Source: Gilvirhabdus luticola (GTDB lineage Bacteria > Bacteroidota > Bacteroidia > Flavobacteriales > Flavobacteriaceae). Taken from it: DNA of 64,000 nucleotides. Numbering within the stretch: the stretch's first letter is position 1; every line of letters starts with the position of its first letter. Position numbers and translations under genes: made by a program. Location of the stretch: assembly GCF_032583975.1 (NCBI RefSeq), contig NZ_JAWHTF010000002.1. One strand, given 5' to 3'. The notes beneath the pieces were generated by a model. That model ran no database searches and had not been told where the DNA came from. It worked only from the letters and a program-made list of their open reading frames with translations. Shown piece by piece: positions 16,934 through 25,925 of this stretch.

Positions 16934-17413
16934 ATGGACAAAAAAATATCATTCTTAATAATCCTAATTCTATCATCGATTCCCTCTTTGGTTGGACCTA
17001 TTGCTAACATTGGGCAATGGAGTGGTTCAAATTCGCCTTATTTGAGTCAAATTTTAACTGGGTTTCCAACATTACTATTTGGAACATGGATTGGATATAA
17101 ATTCATATTTCTCATTGGTATTAATAAGAATGTTAGATCAAAATCCAGTTCAGTAATGAAGTCATTGACAATATTCTTGTTTACATTTCTAGCCTGTTTG
17201 GCTTCCTGGAGTATTTGTCAGGAAATCCTATTGGTATTACAAAAAGCATTTGGAATGATAGAAGCCATTAATTGTGGATGGTTTGATGGTATAATTGGCT
17301 TACCACTATTAATGATTTATAGTTTCGTTCCTTGTTTAATTGCAGCATTTTTAAATGGTGTCATTTCTTTTATTGTCTTTAAAAGACCAAAAGCTAACCA
17401 CAACAATATTTAA
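16934..17413 (+). CDS. Hypothetical four-helix membrane protein
   Basis: A 159-residue protein I do not recognise. Four hydrophobic stretches: about 4-24, 37-62, 76-100 and 117-148, the last long enough to hold a helix and a half. Short polar loops and a Lys-rich C-terminus (FKRPKANHNNI) suggest an inner-membrane protein with cytoplasmic tail. No conserved catalytic pattern is visible. It is flanked by the unrelated D-aminoacylase-like and fabD genes and is preceded by repeat motif C, so it may be an acquired single-gene insertion. Confidence 0.75.
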   Translation: MDKKISFLIILILSSIPSLVGPIANIGQWSGSNSPYLSQILTGFPTLLFGTWIGYKFIFLIGINKNVRSKSSSVMKSLTIFLFTFLACLASWSICQEILLVLQKAFGMIEAINCGWFDGIIGLPLLMIYSFVPCLIAAFLNGVISFIVFKRPKANHNNI

Positions 17414-17520
17414 TATGCATTGAGACGCATTTTAAATAAACTGTTAAATGAAACTTCAAAACTATAAATTCCTTTTTGATAATTAATTCCTATTTTTGCA
17501 GCACTAAAAATTAATCCAAC

Positions 17521-18414
17521 ATGAAAGCCTATATATTTCCAGGTCAAGGTGCACAATTTTCTGGTATGGGATTAGACCTTTACGAGAACTCACCTTTAGC
17601 ACAAGAACTTTTTGAAAAAGCCAATCATATTCTTGGTTTCAACATCACAGACATTATGTTTGAAGGTTCTGCAGAAGACCTTAAAGAAACCAAAGTCACA
17701 CAACCAGCTATTTTTTTACATTCAGTCATTCTGGCAAAAACTTTAGGAGATAGTTTTAAACCAGATATGGTTGCTGGTCATTCTCTTGGTGAGTTTTCTG
17801 CATTGGTTGCCAATAGTGCCTTAACTTTTGAAGACGGTCTTAAATTGGTTTCACAACGTGCTACTGCTATGCAAAAAGCCTGCGAATTGCAACCGAGCAC
17901 TATGGCTGCTGTATTAGGTCTTGACGACGATATAGTTGAAAAAATATGTGCCACAACCGAAGGCATTGTAGTTGCCGCTAACTATAACTGTCCTGGCCAG
18001 TTGGTCATTTCTGGTGAAATTGAAGCTATCAATAGAGCTTGTGAAGCGTTAACAGCAGAAGGTGCAAGACGTGCTTTGGTTTTGCCTGTTGGTGGTGCTT
18101 TTCATTCACCATTAATGGAACCTGCTCGTGAAGAATTGGCTGCTGCTATAGAAAATACAACATTTAGTAAACCTAGTTGCCCAATATATCAAAATGTAAC
18201 AGCAAATGCAGTAAATGATGAAAGCGCTATTAAAGCCAATTTAATTTCACAATTAACTGCTCCTGTACGCTGGACACAATCTGTACAACAAATGATAGCA
18301 GATGGTGCAACAGATTTTGTTGAAGTTGGTCCCGGAAAGGTATTACAAGGTTTAGTAAAGAAAATACACAGAGAAGCAGAAACTTCTTCTGCAACATTCG
18401 GTAGCGAAGCATAA
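17521..18414 (+). CDS. fabD: Malonyl CoA-acyl carrier protein transacylase
   Basis: Moves malonyl groups from CoA to acyl carrier protein to supply type II fatty-acid synthesis. 297 residues. Start MKAYIFPGQGAQFSGMG is canonical, the nucleophile Ser is in VAGHSLGEFSALV, the catalytic His in GGAFHSPLMEPAREEL, and the C-terminal VEVGPGKVLQGLVKKI is typical. TATTTTTG at 17491-17498 fits the -7 consensus and lies about 23 bp upstream of the ATG. lspA follows after 3 bp, so the two are co-transcribed. Confidence 0.97.
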   Translation: MKAYIFPGQGAQFSGMGLDLYENSPLAQELFEKANHILGFNITDIMFEGSAEDLKETKVTQPAIFLHSVILAKTLGDSFKPDMVAGHSLGEFSALVANSALTFEDGLKLVSQRATAMQKACELQPSTMAAVLGLDDDIVEKICATTEGIVVAANYNCPGQLVISGEIEAINRACEALTAEGARRALVLPVGGAFHSPLMEPAREELAAAIENTTFSKPSCPIYQNVTANAVNDESAIKANLISQLTAPVRWTQSVQQMIADGATDFVEVGPGKVLQGLVKKIHREAETSSATFGSEA

Positions 18415-18417
18415 CCT

Positions 18418-18924
18418 ATGAAACTATCTCGTTCAGCTTTTATAATTGTATTGATCGTTGTAAACATTGCATTAGACCAAATCTCTAAAGTTTTGGTGAG
18501 AATATATGTGGCTTATAATGAAATTATTCCTTTAATAGATGATTACCTAATCATGACCAAAGTTGAAAACAAAGGCGCCTTTTTGGGTATGGGAAGTGAT
18601 TTAAATCCTATTTTAAGACTTATATTGTTACTTATTTTACCTACTGTGGTATTACTATTTGTATTACATTATGTGTTTGTAAACAAGAATATAGATAAGA
18701 TGTCATTAGTAGGATTTGCTTGTATCATTGGTGGTGGTTTAGCCAACCTTTACGACAGAATAGTTTATGGAGAAGTTACCGATTTTTTACACATTGACCT
18801 AGGTGGTGTATTCAGAACTGGCATTTTTAATATAGCAGACATGTCGGTTATGCTAGGTATGGGACTTTTGCTGTTTGGTAATTATAAGCATGGGAAACTG
18901 GAAGCAGAAAAAGCTTCGGAGTAA
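18418..18924 (+). CDS. lspA: Lipoprotein signal peptidase (signal peptidase II)
   Basis: Inner-membrane aspartic protease that removes the signal peptide of lipidated prolipoproteins, many of which occur in this window. 168 residues with four helices. Conserved blocks: NIALDQISKVLV, VENKGAFLGMGSD, GGGLANLYDRIVYGEVTDFLHI (first catalytic Asp) and FNIADMSVMLG (second catalytic Asp). It shares an mRNA with fabD. The convergent 63-residue gene ends 20 bp beyond it. Confidence 0.96.
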   Translation: MKLSRSAFIIVLIVVNIALDQISKVLVRIYVAYNEIIPLIDDYLIMTKVENKGAFLGMGSDLNPILRLILLLILPTVVLLFVLHYVFVNKNIDKMSLVGFACIIGGGLANLYDRIVYGEVTDFLHIDLGGVFRTGIFNIADMSVMLGMGLLLFGNYKHGKLEAEKASE

Positions 18925-18944
18925 AATCTTAAATTTTTACAAAT

Positions 18945-19136
18945 TTAACTTGCCAGGTTGCAATCTGAACAATCTTTTACTTCACCATAATAGGTTTCTC
19001 TGTATTTGTGAAGTGTTTTGTAAGGAATGTTTAAAAACATCTTTTGGATGTAGGTCACTTTGGTAAGTAATTCACCCATTCTTGGTGTATGCCTTTTTTC
19101 TGTTCTTGTTTGTCTTTTTACTTTTATCAGTTTCAT
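18945..19136 (-). CDS. Small basic protein with C-terminal CxxC
   Basis: A 63-residue protein starting at ATG 19134-19136 (MKLIKVKRQTRTEKRH). It is rich in Lys, Arg and Tyr and ends GEVKDCSDCNLAS, with a CxxC pair. An earlier in-frame ATG at 19160 would add eight residues. The ordered pattern HTPRMGELLTKVTYIQKMFLNIPYKTLHKYRETYYGEV looks like a real folded protein rather than a chance frame, and I think similar short proteins occur in relatives, though I cannot name the family. It lies alone on the minus strand between lspA and galE. Role unknown; a nucleic-acid-binding or metal-binding function is possible. Confidence 0.65.
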   Translation of the reverse strand: MKLIKVKRQTRTEKRHTPRMGELLTKVTYIQKMFLNIPYKTLHKYRETYYGEVKDCSDCNLAS

Positions 19137-19313
19137 AATATCATTTATCATTAAACACAAATAAACAAAGCTTTTGATGATTTACAAAAAATAGAAGGTT
19201 AAATCATTGTTAATCAGTATATTATTATAAATATGATATTTATTGTGACTAATCATTAACAGATTGATAACTAATCTTGCTATAATTTAAAAATGCCTTA
19301 ATAGTGAAAAATA

Positions 19314-20333
19314 TTAAAAATTTAAGCTCTTTTGCCACTTCCATGCAGATGCCATAGCATCGTCTAATGAAAGTTTGGCCTTCCAGCCTAATTCAGTATT
19401 TGCTTTCTTGGTATTGGCATAAGCAGAAATAACATCTCCAGCTCTTCTATCAGCAAACTTATAATTAAGTTTTTCACCCGAAACACGCTCAAAAGATTGG
19501 ATAACTTCTAAAACTGTACTACCCGTTCCTGTACCAATATTAAAAACCTCATAATTAGATTTATTTTTATGGCTCATAAGTCTTTCCAAAGCAACTACAT
19601 GCGCTTTTGCCAAATCTACTACATGAATGTAATCTCTTATACAAGTACCATCAGAAGTTGGATAATCATTACCAAAAACCGAAAGTTCACTACGCAAACC
19701 AGCAGCAGTTTGAGTAATAAAAGGCACTAGATTTTGAGGAACACCAATTGGAAGTTCACCAATTTTGACACTTTCGTGAGCTCCAATTGGATTAAAATAG
19801 CGCAAAGAAATTGCATTAAAATGTTGGTGAACCTTACAAGTGTCTCTTATAATTTCTTCACCTATTTGTTTAGTATTACCGTAAGGAGATTCTGCAGTCT
19901 TAACCGGTGCATCTTCTGTTATTGGTAATTCATCTGCTTGACCATAAACAGTGCAAGACGAACTAAAAATGAAATTTGAATGTTCAAACTTCCCAAATTC
20001 TTGTAACAAATAGACTAATGTATTTATATTATTCTCATAATATAAAAGAGGTTTTTCAACACTTTCTCCAACAGCTTTGCTCGCTGCAAAATGCACAACT
20101 CCAGTTATATCTTGATATATTCTAAAAAACTCTTGAACTTTGTGTTTATCTCTTAAATCAAACTTCTCAAAAATGGGTTGCTTTCCAGTAATTGCAACAA
20201 TACCATCTAATACCTTAATTGAGGAATTTGATAAATTGTCAATAATAACGACCTCATAGCCTTCATTTTGAAGTTCAACTACAGTGTGAGATCCTATAAA
20301 ACCTAAACCACCTGTGACTAATATTTTACCCAT
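19314..20333 (-). CDS. galE: UDP-glucose 4-epimerase
   Basis: Interconverts UDP-glucose and UDP-galactose. An extended short-chain dehydrogenase of about 339 residues: GKILVTGGLGFIGSHTVVEL (NAD-binding Gly-rich loop), IDNLSNSS, SSSCTVYGQ, the catalytic pair in ESPYGNTKQ, and SLRYFNPIGAHES. I start at ATG 20331-20333 (MGKILV); a TTG two codons earlier is less likely. It overlaps the end of the upstream aminotransferase gene by 8 bp, so the two are translationally coupled and probably supply sugar nucleotides for surface polysaccharide. Confidence 0.95.
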   Translation of the reverse strand: MGKILVTGGLGFIGSHTVVELQNEGYEVVIIDNLSNSSIKVLDGIVAITGKQPIFEKFDLRDKHKVQEFFRIYQDITGVVHFAASKAVGESVEKPLLYYENNINTLVYLLQEFGKFEHSNFIFSSSCTVYGQADELPITEDAPVKTAESPYGNTKQIGEEIIRDTCKVHQHFNAISLRYFNPIGAHESVKIGELPIGVPQNLVPFITQTAAGLRSELSVFGNDYPTSDGTCIRDYIHVVDLAKAHVVALERLMSHKNKSNYEVFNIGTGTGSTVLEVIQSFERVSGEKLNYKFADRRAGDVISAYANTKKANTELGWKAKLSLDDAMASAWKWQKSLNF

Positions 20334-21480
20334 TGACAAAATCTATAACTTTTGAAGTAATAAACTCAATTTGTTCGTCATCTAATTCAGTGTGCATTGG
20401 CAAAGATATAACTTCTTTTACCAGTTGGTTGGTTACTTCAAAATCTTCTTCTTTATATCTAGAATCACGATATGCTTTTTGGTTGTGAAGCGGAATAGGG
20501 TAATAAACGCCACATGGGATTCCATTATCATTTAAATACTTTACTAAAACATCTCTATCAACGCCATTTAATCTTAATGTATATTGATGAAAAACATGGC
20601 AATCACAGGTGTCGCAAACACCATCACATCCATTTACAGTTTTTGGTGTTGTAATTTTTTCAATATTTTTAAAGGCAGCATTATATTTTCTTGCAGCTTG
20701 TTGCCGAGCTTTAATATAATCATTCAATCTAGGCAGTTTTGCATCTAAAACAGCAGCCTGAATGCTATCTAAACGAGAATTAACCCCAACAACATCATGA
20801 TGATATCGCTCATACATTCCATGATTAACAATACCTCTAATAGTATGTGCTAAATCATCATCATTTGTAAAAATGGCACCTCCATCTCCATAACAGCCAA
20901 GGTTTTTAGATGGGAAAAATGACGTAGAAGCTACATGGCTTATAGTTCCTGCTTTAACTTTTTTGCCATTTTTATAAGTATATGTTGCGCCAATGGCTTG
21001 AGCATTATCTTCTATTACAAACAAATTATGGGCTTCAGCAATTTCCATAATAGATTCCATGTTTGCACATTGTCCAAACAAATGTACAGGCACAATGGCT
21101 TTTGTTTTTGGTGTAATTGCCCTTTTTATAGCATCAATGTTGATAATAAAATCGTCTGGGTTTACATCAACTAAAACAGGTGTGAGATTAAGTAAAGCAA
21201 TAACTTCAACTGTAGCTGCAAAAGTAAAGTCTGCTGTTATTACTTCATCACCTGGTTTAAGCCCTAATCCCATCATAGCAATTTGTAAAGCATCTGTCCC
21301 ATTAGCGCAAGGTATAACATGCTTAACACCCAAATAATTCTCCAAATTTTTCTGAAATTCATGAACTTTTGGACCGTTGATAAATGAAGTGTTATCTATA
21401 ACTTCTTGTATGGAAGCATTAACCTCATCTTTTATATCACCATATTGACCTTTCAGGTCAACCATTTGTATTTTTCTCAT
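20326..21480 (-). CDS. DegT/DnrJ/EryC1/StrS family sugar aminotransferase
   Basis: PLP-dependent enzyme that aminates keto-sugar nucleotides. About 384 residues from MRKIQMVDLKGQY; another ATG at 21502-21504 would add eight residues (MNFVISLP). Conserved features: GTDALQIAMMGLGLKPGDEVITADFTFAATVE, VPVHLFGQCANM, EDNAQAIGATY, and the PLP lysine in TSFFPSKNLGCYGDGGA. A Cys-rich insertion DGVCDTCDCHVFHQYT precedes the conserved HQYT strand. It is coupled to galE. The exact sugar (for example a WlbC/WecE/WbpE-type substrate) cannot be settled from this neighbourhood. Confidence 0.92.
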   Translation of the reverse strand: MRKIQMVDLKGQYGDIKDEVNASIQEVIDNTSFINGPKVHEFQKNLENYLGVKHVIPCANGTDALQIAMMGLGLKPGDEVITADFTFAATVEVIALLNLTPVLVDVNPDDFIINIDAIKRAITPKTKAIVPVHLFGQCANMESIMEIAEAHNLFVIEDNAQAIGATYTYKNGKKVKAGTISHVASTSFFPSKNLGCYGDGGAIFTNDDDLAHTIRGIVNHGMYERYHHDVVGVNSRLDSIQAAVLDAKLPRLNDYIKARQQAARKYNAAFKNIEKITTPKTVNGCDGVCDTCDCHVFHQYTLRLNGVDRDVLVKYLNDNGIPCGVYYPIPLHNQKAYRDSRYKEEDFEVTNQLVKEVISLPMHTELDDEQIEFITSKVIDFVNG

Positions 21481-21562
21481 AGGTAGCGAAATTACAAAAT
21501 TCATTTACGCTAACCAATGTATTTATTTTAAAGAAATGTATTTTAGCAACAAATAAATTGAG

Positions 21563-22804
21563 TTGAGTTTGATTTATAATATAGGTATAACAGTTGTCGA
21601 CTTCGGATTGAAGTGTGTTGCTCCTTTTAACAACAAAATTAAACTTGGTGTAAAAGGAAGAGCAAAAACATTTGATATCTTAAAAAGCAAATTAAACAAA
21701 AGCGATAAAACTCTTTGGTTTCATTGTGCCTCTTTGGGCGAATATGAACAAGGCCTACCTGTTTTTCAAGACTTAAAGAAGCTTTACAAAAATCACAAAA
21801 TTGTACTCTCCTTTTTTTCGCCTTCTGGTTATGAAATTAAAAAAGATAGCTCAATAGCTGATATTGTAGTTTATTTACCTTTAGACTCAAAAACAAATGC
21901 CTCCAATTTTATAGATATTATTAGACCAGAACTCACTGTTTTTGTGAAATATGAAATTTGGCCAAATTATCTTTCAACATTAAAACAAGGAAATTATAAA
22001 ACCATTCTAATCTCTGCACTCTTTAGGGAAACCCAAACTTTTTTTAGGTTTTATGGAAAGAAGCTCAAAAAAGCATTATTTGCTTTCGATCATATTTTTA
22101 CCCAAGACCAACAATCCAAAGACTTATTAAAAAGTATAGGTTTTAATAGCGTTACTGTTTCAGGAGATACAAGATTTGATCGTGTTTTAAATCAATTAGA
22201 TCAGGATAACTTGCTTCCTTTTATTGAAGCTTTTAAGCAAGATAGTTTGTGCTTTGTAGCTGGAAGCATTTGGCCTGAAGATGAAGAAATATTAGTTGAA
22301 TATATTAATACCCAATCTTCAAAAAAACTAAAATTTATTTTGGTGCCACATGATATTAAAACTCCGTATATAGAGAAACTACAACAAAAAATTAAATTAA
22401 ATTCTGTTTTATATTCTAAAAAGGAAAATAAAAACTTAAAAGATTTTCAAGTTCTTATTATTGATACGGTTGGGTATCTTTCAAGAATTTATAAGTATGC
22501 TGATATTGCTTATGTCGGCGGTGGTATGGGCACTAAAGGATTACATAACACTTTAGAAGCTGCCGTTTTTGGTATTCCTATTATTATTGGGAAAAATTAC
22601 TCAAAACATCCCGAAGCCATAAGCATGATTGATCATGGAGGTATGTTTTCAGTTTCAAAACTGCAAGAATTTGAAAAAATTATGGAATTGTTAATTCAAG
22701 ATTATACAGAACGTTTAAAAATTGGTCAACAAAACTTTAATTTTATTAAAAAAAACAGAGGAGCCGTAATCCAAATCATGGAGTATTCTCGTAAATTAAT
22801 GTGA
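21563..22804 (+). CDS. kdtA: 3-deoxy-D-manno-octulosonic acid transferase
   Basis: Inner-membrane glycosyltransferase that adds Kdo to lipid A precursors in lipopolysaccharide synthesis. 413 residues. Features: N-terminal hydrophobic segment, FHCASLGEYEQGLPVFQDLK, SFFSPSGYEIKK, VFVKYEIWPNYLSTLKQ, then the C-terminal GT domain with VAGSIWPEDEEILVEYI, YVGGGMGTKGLHNTLEAAVFGIPIIIGKNYSKHPEA. No ATG fits the N-terminus; the best start is TTG at 21563 (reading MSLIYNIGI). It is divergent from the aminotransferase gene with under 90 bp between them. Confidence 0.94.
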   Translation: MSLIYNIGITVVDFGLKCVAPFNNKIKLGVKGRAKTFDILKSKLNKSDKTLWFHCASLGEYEQGLPVFQDLKKLYKNHKIVLSFFSPSGYEIKKDSSIADIVVYLPLDSKTNASNFIDIIRPELTVFVKYEIWPNYLSTLKQGNYKTILISALFRETQTFFRFYGKKLKKALFAFDHIFTQDQQSKDLLKSIGFNSVTVSGDTRFDRVLNQLDQDNLLPFIEAFKQDSLCFVAGSIWPEDEEILVEYINTQSSKKLKFILVPHDIKTPYIEKLQQKIKLNSVLYSKKENKNLKDFQVLIIDTVGYLSRIYKYADIAYVGGGMGTKGLHNTLEAAVFGIPIIIGKNYSKHPEAISMIDHGGMFSVSKLQEFEKIMELLIQDYTERLKIGQQNFNFIKKNRGAVIQIMEYSRKLM

Positions 22805-22912
22805 ATTGTTAAGGTTTTTTAAAAAAATGTTAAAATTCTTGACTTGTTCACTACGAAAATTAACAAGAAGTTACTATTTTCGCGAAATAATTAACACTAA
22901 AATTATAAACTA

Positions 22913-23188
22913 ATGAAAAAACTATTATTGAGCCTTGCTTTATTGTTAGCTTTAAGTATATCTTTTACATCATGTAGAGATACTAAAAAAGGTGCTGAAG
23001 AAGCTGTAGAAAATGCAACTGAAGCGGTTGAAGAAGCGGCTGATGATGCTATGGATGCAACCGAAGGTGCTATGGAAGAAGTAGGCGAAGCTATTGACGA
23101 TGCTGTTGATGCTGCTGGTGATGCAGTTGAAGCCGTTGAAGGTGCTGCAAACGATGCAGCAGACGCTGTAAAAGATGCTACAAACTAA
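22913..23188 (+). CDS. Ala/Glu-rich repetitive lipoprotein
   Basis: A 91-residue secreted lipoprotein: signal MKKLLLSLALLLALSISFTSC with the lipid Cys at residue 21, then about 70 residues of near-repeats such as EEAVENATEAVEEAADDAMDATEGAMEEVGEAIDDAVDAAGDAVEAVEGAANDAADAVKDA. The heptad/undecad pattern of Ala with acidic residues predicts long amphipathic helices, comparable to LEA-like or apolipoprotein-like small proteins. No enzyme motif. TATTTTCG at 22875-22882 is a near -7 match. A strong terminator follows. Function unknown; a structural or stress role in the envelope is a guess. Confidence 0.8.
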   Translation: MKKLLLSLALLLALSISFTSCRDTKKGAEEAVENATEAVEEAADDAMDATEGAMEEVGEAIDDAVDAAGDAVEAVEGAANDAADAVKDATN

Positions 23189-23219
23189 TTAAGTAGTAAA
23201 AATCTTATTTATTAAGAAG

Positions 23220-23246
23220 CCCTTACAAATTGTAAGGGTTTTTTTT
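23220..23246. terminator. Bidirectional terminator at the end of the polysaccharide locus
   Basis: CCCTTAC (23220-23226) pairs with GTAAGGG (23232-23238), loop of five, followed by eight T on the plus strand. It ends the lipoprotein transcript and lies directly beyond the stop codon of the convergent gene 23248-24075. Confidence 0.85.
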
Positions 23247-23247
23247 A

Positions 23248-24075
23248 TCAATTAATTCTTATCTCAATTAAAACTGGCAAATGATCTGATGGATATTTCA
23301 AATTCCAAGAATCACTTAAAACTGCATATTTTTTAACTTTAATATTAGAGCTTACAAAAATATAATCGATGCGTGCGGTAACAGGCTCATCAAAATGAAA
23401 TCCGTTATAAGTCCCTTCTGGACCAAATGTCATATTAGAAACGACTTTAGAGTCATTTAAGTTTTTAAGAATAAACTGAATACTTTCATGACTTTCTTCC
23501 ATATTAAAATCTCCCATTAAAATTACCGGATAGTTTTGTACATTGATTTCGTTAATCCGCTGAATAATCAAGGTGGCGCTATTTTTTCTAGCTTCTACTC
23601 CAACATGGTCAAAGTGCGTATTGAAAATCCAAATTTTTCGACTAGTTTCTATGTCTTCAAAAAGCGCATAAGTACAAATTCTGTTACACACTGCATCCCA
23701 ACCCATAGAGACCTTTTCTGGTGTTTGTGACAACCAAAAAGTCGAAGATTCTAAAACCTCAAACTTATCTTTTTTATAGAAAATAGCCGAGTACTCTCCT
23801 TCATCATTACCATCATCACGGCCTACTCCGACAAAACTATAATCTGTTAGAAGGTTATCAATATCCTTCATTTGATTAGGCATTGCCTCTTGAACACCAA
23901 ACACATCTGGTTCATAAAACTTTAATTGATTTATGAAAAATGGCTTTCTGTTGGCCCAGCTATTTTCTCCTTCTTTTGGATAGTCTAGTTTAACATTGTA
24001 AGTCATTACTTTTAACTCTTGTGCTTGAGTGAAAAGAACGATAAACGAAAAAACTCCTAATAAAATCTGTTTCAT
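23248..24075 (-). CDS. Secreted endonuclease/exonuclease/phosphatase-fold protein
   Basis: A 275-residue protein with signal peptide MKQILLGVFSFIVLFTQAQ and a complete EEP (DNase I-like) domain: KVMTYNVKLDYP, PDVFGVQEAMPNQMKDI (Mg-binding Glu), NTHFDHVGVEARKNSA, VILMGDFNMEESHES (Asp-x-Asn) and the final YPSDHLPVLIEI (catalytic Asp-His). The fold includes DNases, phosphodiesterases and sphingomyelinases. As the last gene of the polysaccharide operon it probably acts outside the cytoplasm on a phosphodiester linked to the glycan or on carbohydrate-associated phosphate, but that is inference. Confidence 0.9.
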   Translation of the reverse strand: MKQILLGVFSFIVLFTQAQELKVMTYNVKLDYPKEGENSWANRKPFFINQLKFYEPDVFGVQEAMPNQMKDIDNLLTDYSFVGVGRDDGNDEGEYSAIFYKKDKFEVLESSTFWLSQTPEKVSMGWDAVCNRICTYALFEDIETSRKIWIFNTHFDHVGVEARKNSATLIIQRINEINVQNYPVILMGDFNMEESHESIQFILKNLNDSKVVSNMTFGPEGTYNGFHFDEPVTARIDYIFVSSNIKVKKYAVLSDSWNLKYPSDHLPVLIEIRIN

Positions 24076-24077
24076 AA

Positions 24078-25925
24078 TTACTCTACATAAATGATGTCAC
24101 TTTTCTCTGAAATACCATTTTCATTGAATGCTTCAATACTAAAATAATATGAAGTATCACGGTCCAAACAACGCATAAAATGTTCATTGTTGTCATATAC
24201 TAACCACGACTGGTATAATTTGTCTGGAGCAATTCCCCAGCGGATGTTATAACCTTGAGCTTCTTTTATTGAATTCCAGGTGAATACTGCATCTCTCCGG
24301 TCGTTTTCCCGTTTTATGGTGAATCCTTCTACTTTTGCTGGTACTTTACCAAGTCCTAAACCAAAAACCCTAAACTCCGACATTGCGAAGTTAGCGCCAG
24401 GAACTTCTACATTTTTATATCGAATATACTTCCCATTAATAGGCTTATTTAAAGCGATGTAAGCATTTGGTGCATCTTTGTCACTTTGGCTTCTATCAAC
24501 TACGGTTTGCCAATTGGTTCCATCTTCGGATACTTCAATACTGAAACGGTGTCTTAAACCTTCCGTACGCGTATAAATACCTGATTCATGGTCATGAAAA
24601 TTCAGCTGGAAAGCATAAATTTTCCCTAGGTTTAACATTTCAATAGTTAACCATTGTTTATCATCGTTCGCTTCGGCCACCCAAAACGTTTTCGGATTTT
24701 CATCAGTTAAAACTTTGGAGATAACTTGCCCTTCAGCATTTTTTTCAACCGGCAATTCGGTAACTTCTACTTCGTCATCATTCGATGTGAATTTCATTAT
24801 TTGTTTTAACGAGGATGATACCGTTACATATCCTTTGTACGATAGCAACATCCAACCGTTATGTTGTCCTGCATTTGTAGGATGATTTGATCCAAAACGA
24901 GGATAATCACCATATTCGGTATTGGCGTACATTAAACCTTCTTCATCAAAATAAGTAGGAAACATACACAATCGTCGTTCCCATTGAGCATTAGACGCTA
25001 ACGCCATAGTTGCAAAATGCCAATATTGTCCATTGGTCTGCTTCACGGTAATACCATGTCCTGCGCCATTGGTAAAACCTCCTGGTTTAAAGCTCATAGG
25101 ATTATTATTCATGTACTTAAAAGGACCCAGGGGAGTTTCTCCAACATAAACACCATCGGCATACACATTAAACTGCGTGCCTGGTGCTGCATACTGCAAA
25201 TAGTATTTCCCGTCGTGCTTTGTCATGGAAGCACCTTCCATATAGCCTTCTTTCAATGTTGGATGAAAATTGTTTTCTCCAAAACGTTCCCAACCGTGTT
25301 CTTCCTCAACAAGATTGATCAATTCTTTTTTAACACCTGTTTCCAAAAAACGATCATCTTTATTCAACATTTTTACTCTGAGTGGATGAACATTAGATGA
25401 ACCCCAATACAGATACGTCTTGCCGTCATCGTCAATAAATAATTCTGAATCCTGAATATTGTTAGAAATTGAAGGTGTTGGTTTCCATTTCCCACTTTTC
25501 GGGTCGTCACTATAAAGTATACTTCCGTAACCAGCTGGATTACCTGCAAAATAAACCAGCGAATCTTTATAATTAAAAGCTGTAGGTGCGTTGCATCCTT
25601 CAAAGAACCATTGTCGAGGTTTAATAAAATTCCAGTTTACCAGATCAGTTGAATGCCAATAGCCAAAAGAACGCGTCACAAACATATAGTATTCTCCACG
25701 AAATTCAATAACAGCAGGATCGGCGCCAGAACGATAGGATATATTTCTGCTTGAATTGTAAACCATGTAGGTATAGTCAATATCTAAAGGATTGCAATAA
25801 GTATTAAAATTCTTATTGTTTTCTTTATTATTTAATACTTCTGAAGTTTTTACCCCTTCAGTTTGGTCTTCTTGTTTACAAGATGAAAAACTCAATAGTA
25901 TAGCGAATAATAATATTAGTCTCAT
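24078..25925 (-). CDS. Glycoside hydrolase family 43 lipoprotein with discoidin domain
   Basis: A 615-residue lipoprotein (LLSFSSCKQEDQ; acidic residues after the Cys suggest surface export). Residues about 60-380 are a five-bladed GH43 propeller: RSGADPAVIEFRGEYYMFV (catalytic base Asp), DSELFIDDDGKTYLYWGSS, and EGYMEGASMTKHDGKYYLQYAAPG (proton-donor Glu). Residues about 395-525 form an F5/8C discoidin-like carbohydrate-binding domain (FWVAEANDDKQWLTIEML...VSEDGTNWQTV), and the rest is a fibronectin III-like domain. Substrates of GH43 include arabinosides, xylosides and galactosides; which applies is unclear. Overlaps the sulfatase gene by 4 bp in the operon. Confidence 0.9.
   Translation of the reverse strand: MRLILLFAILLSFSSCKQEDQTEGVKTSEVLNNKENNKNFNTYCNPLDIDYTYMVYNSSRNISYRSGADPAVIEFRGEYYMFVTRSFGYWHSTDLVNWNFIKPRQWFFEGCNAPTAFNYKDSLVYFAGNPAGYGSILYSDDPKSGKWKPTPSISNNIQDSELFIDDDGKTYLYWGSSNVHPLRVKMLNKDDRFLETGVKKELINLVEEEHGWERFGENNFHPTLKEGYMEGASMTKHDGKYYLQYAAPGTQFNVYADGVYVGETPLGPFKYMNNNPMSFKPGGFTNGAGHGITVKQTNGQYWHFATMALASNAQWERRLCMFPTYFDEEGLMYANTEYGDYPRFGSNHPTNAGQHNGWMLLSYKGYVTVSSSLKQIMKFTSNDDEVEVTELPVEKNAEGQVISKVLTDENPKTFWVAEANDDKQWLTIEMLNLGKIYAFQLNFHDHESGIYTRTEGLRHRFSIEVSEDGTNWQTVVDRSQSDKDAPNAYIALNKPINGKYIRYKNVEVPGANFAMSEFRVFGLGLGKVPAKVEGFTIKRENDRRDAVFTWNSIKEAQGYNIRWGIAPDKLYQSWLVYDNNEHFMRCLDRDTSYYFSIEAFNENGISEKSDIIYVE

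Noticed and set aside
22913..23188. Repetitive sequence as a CRISPR or satellite array
   Set aside because: The repeats are degenerate, have no unique spacers and keep one reading frame with a signal peptide and lipobox; it is a repetitive protein gene.
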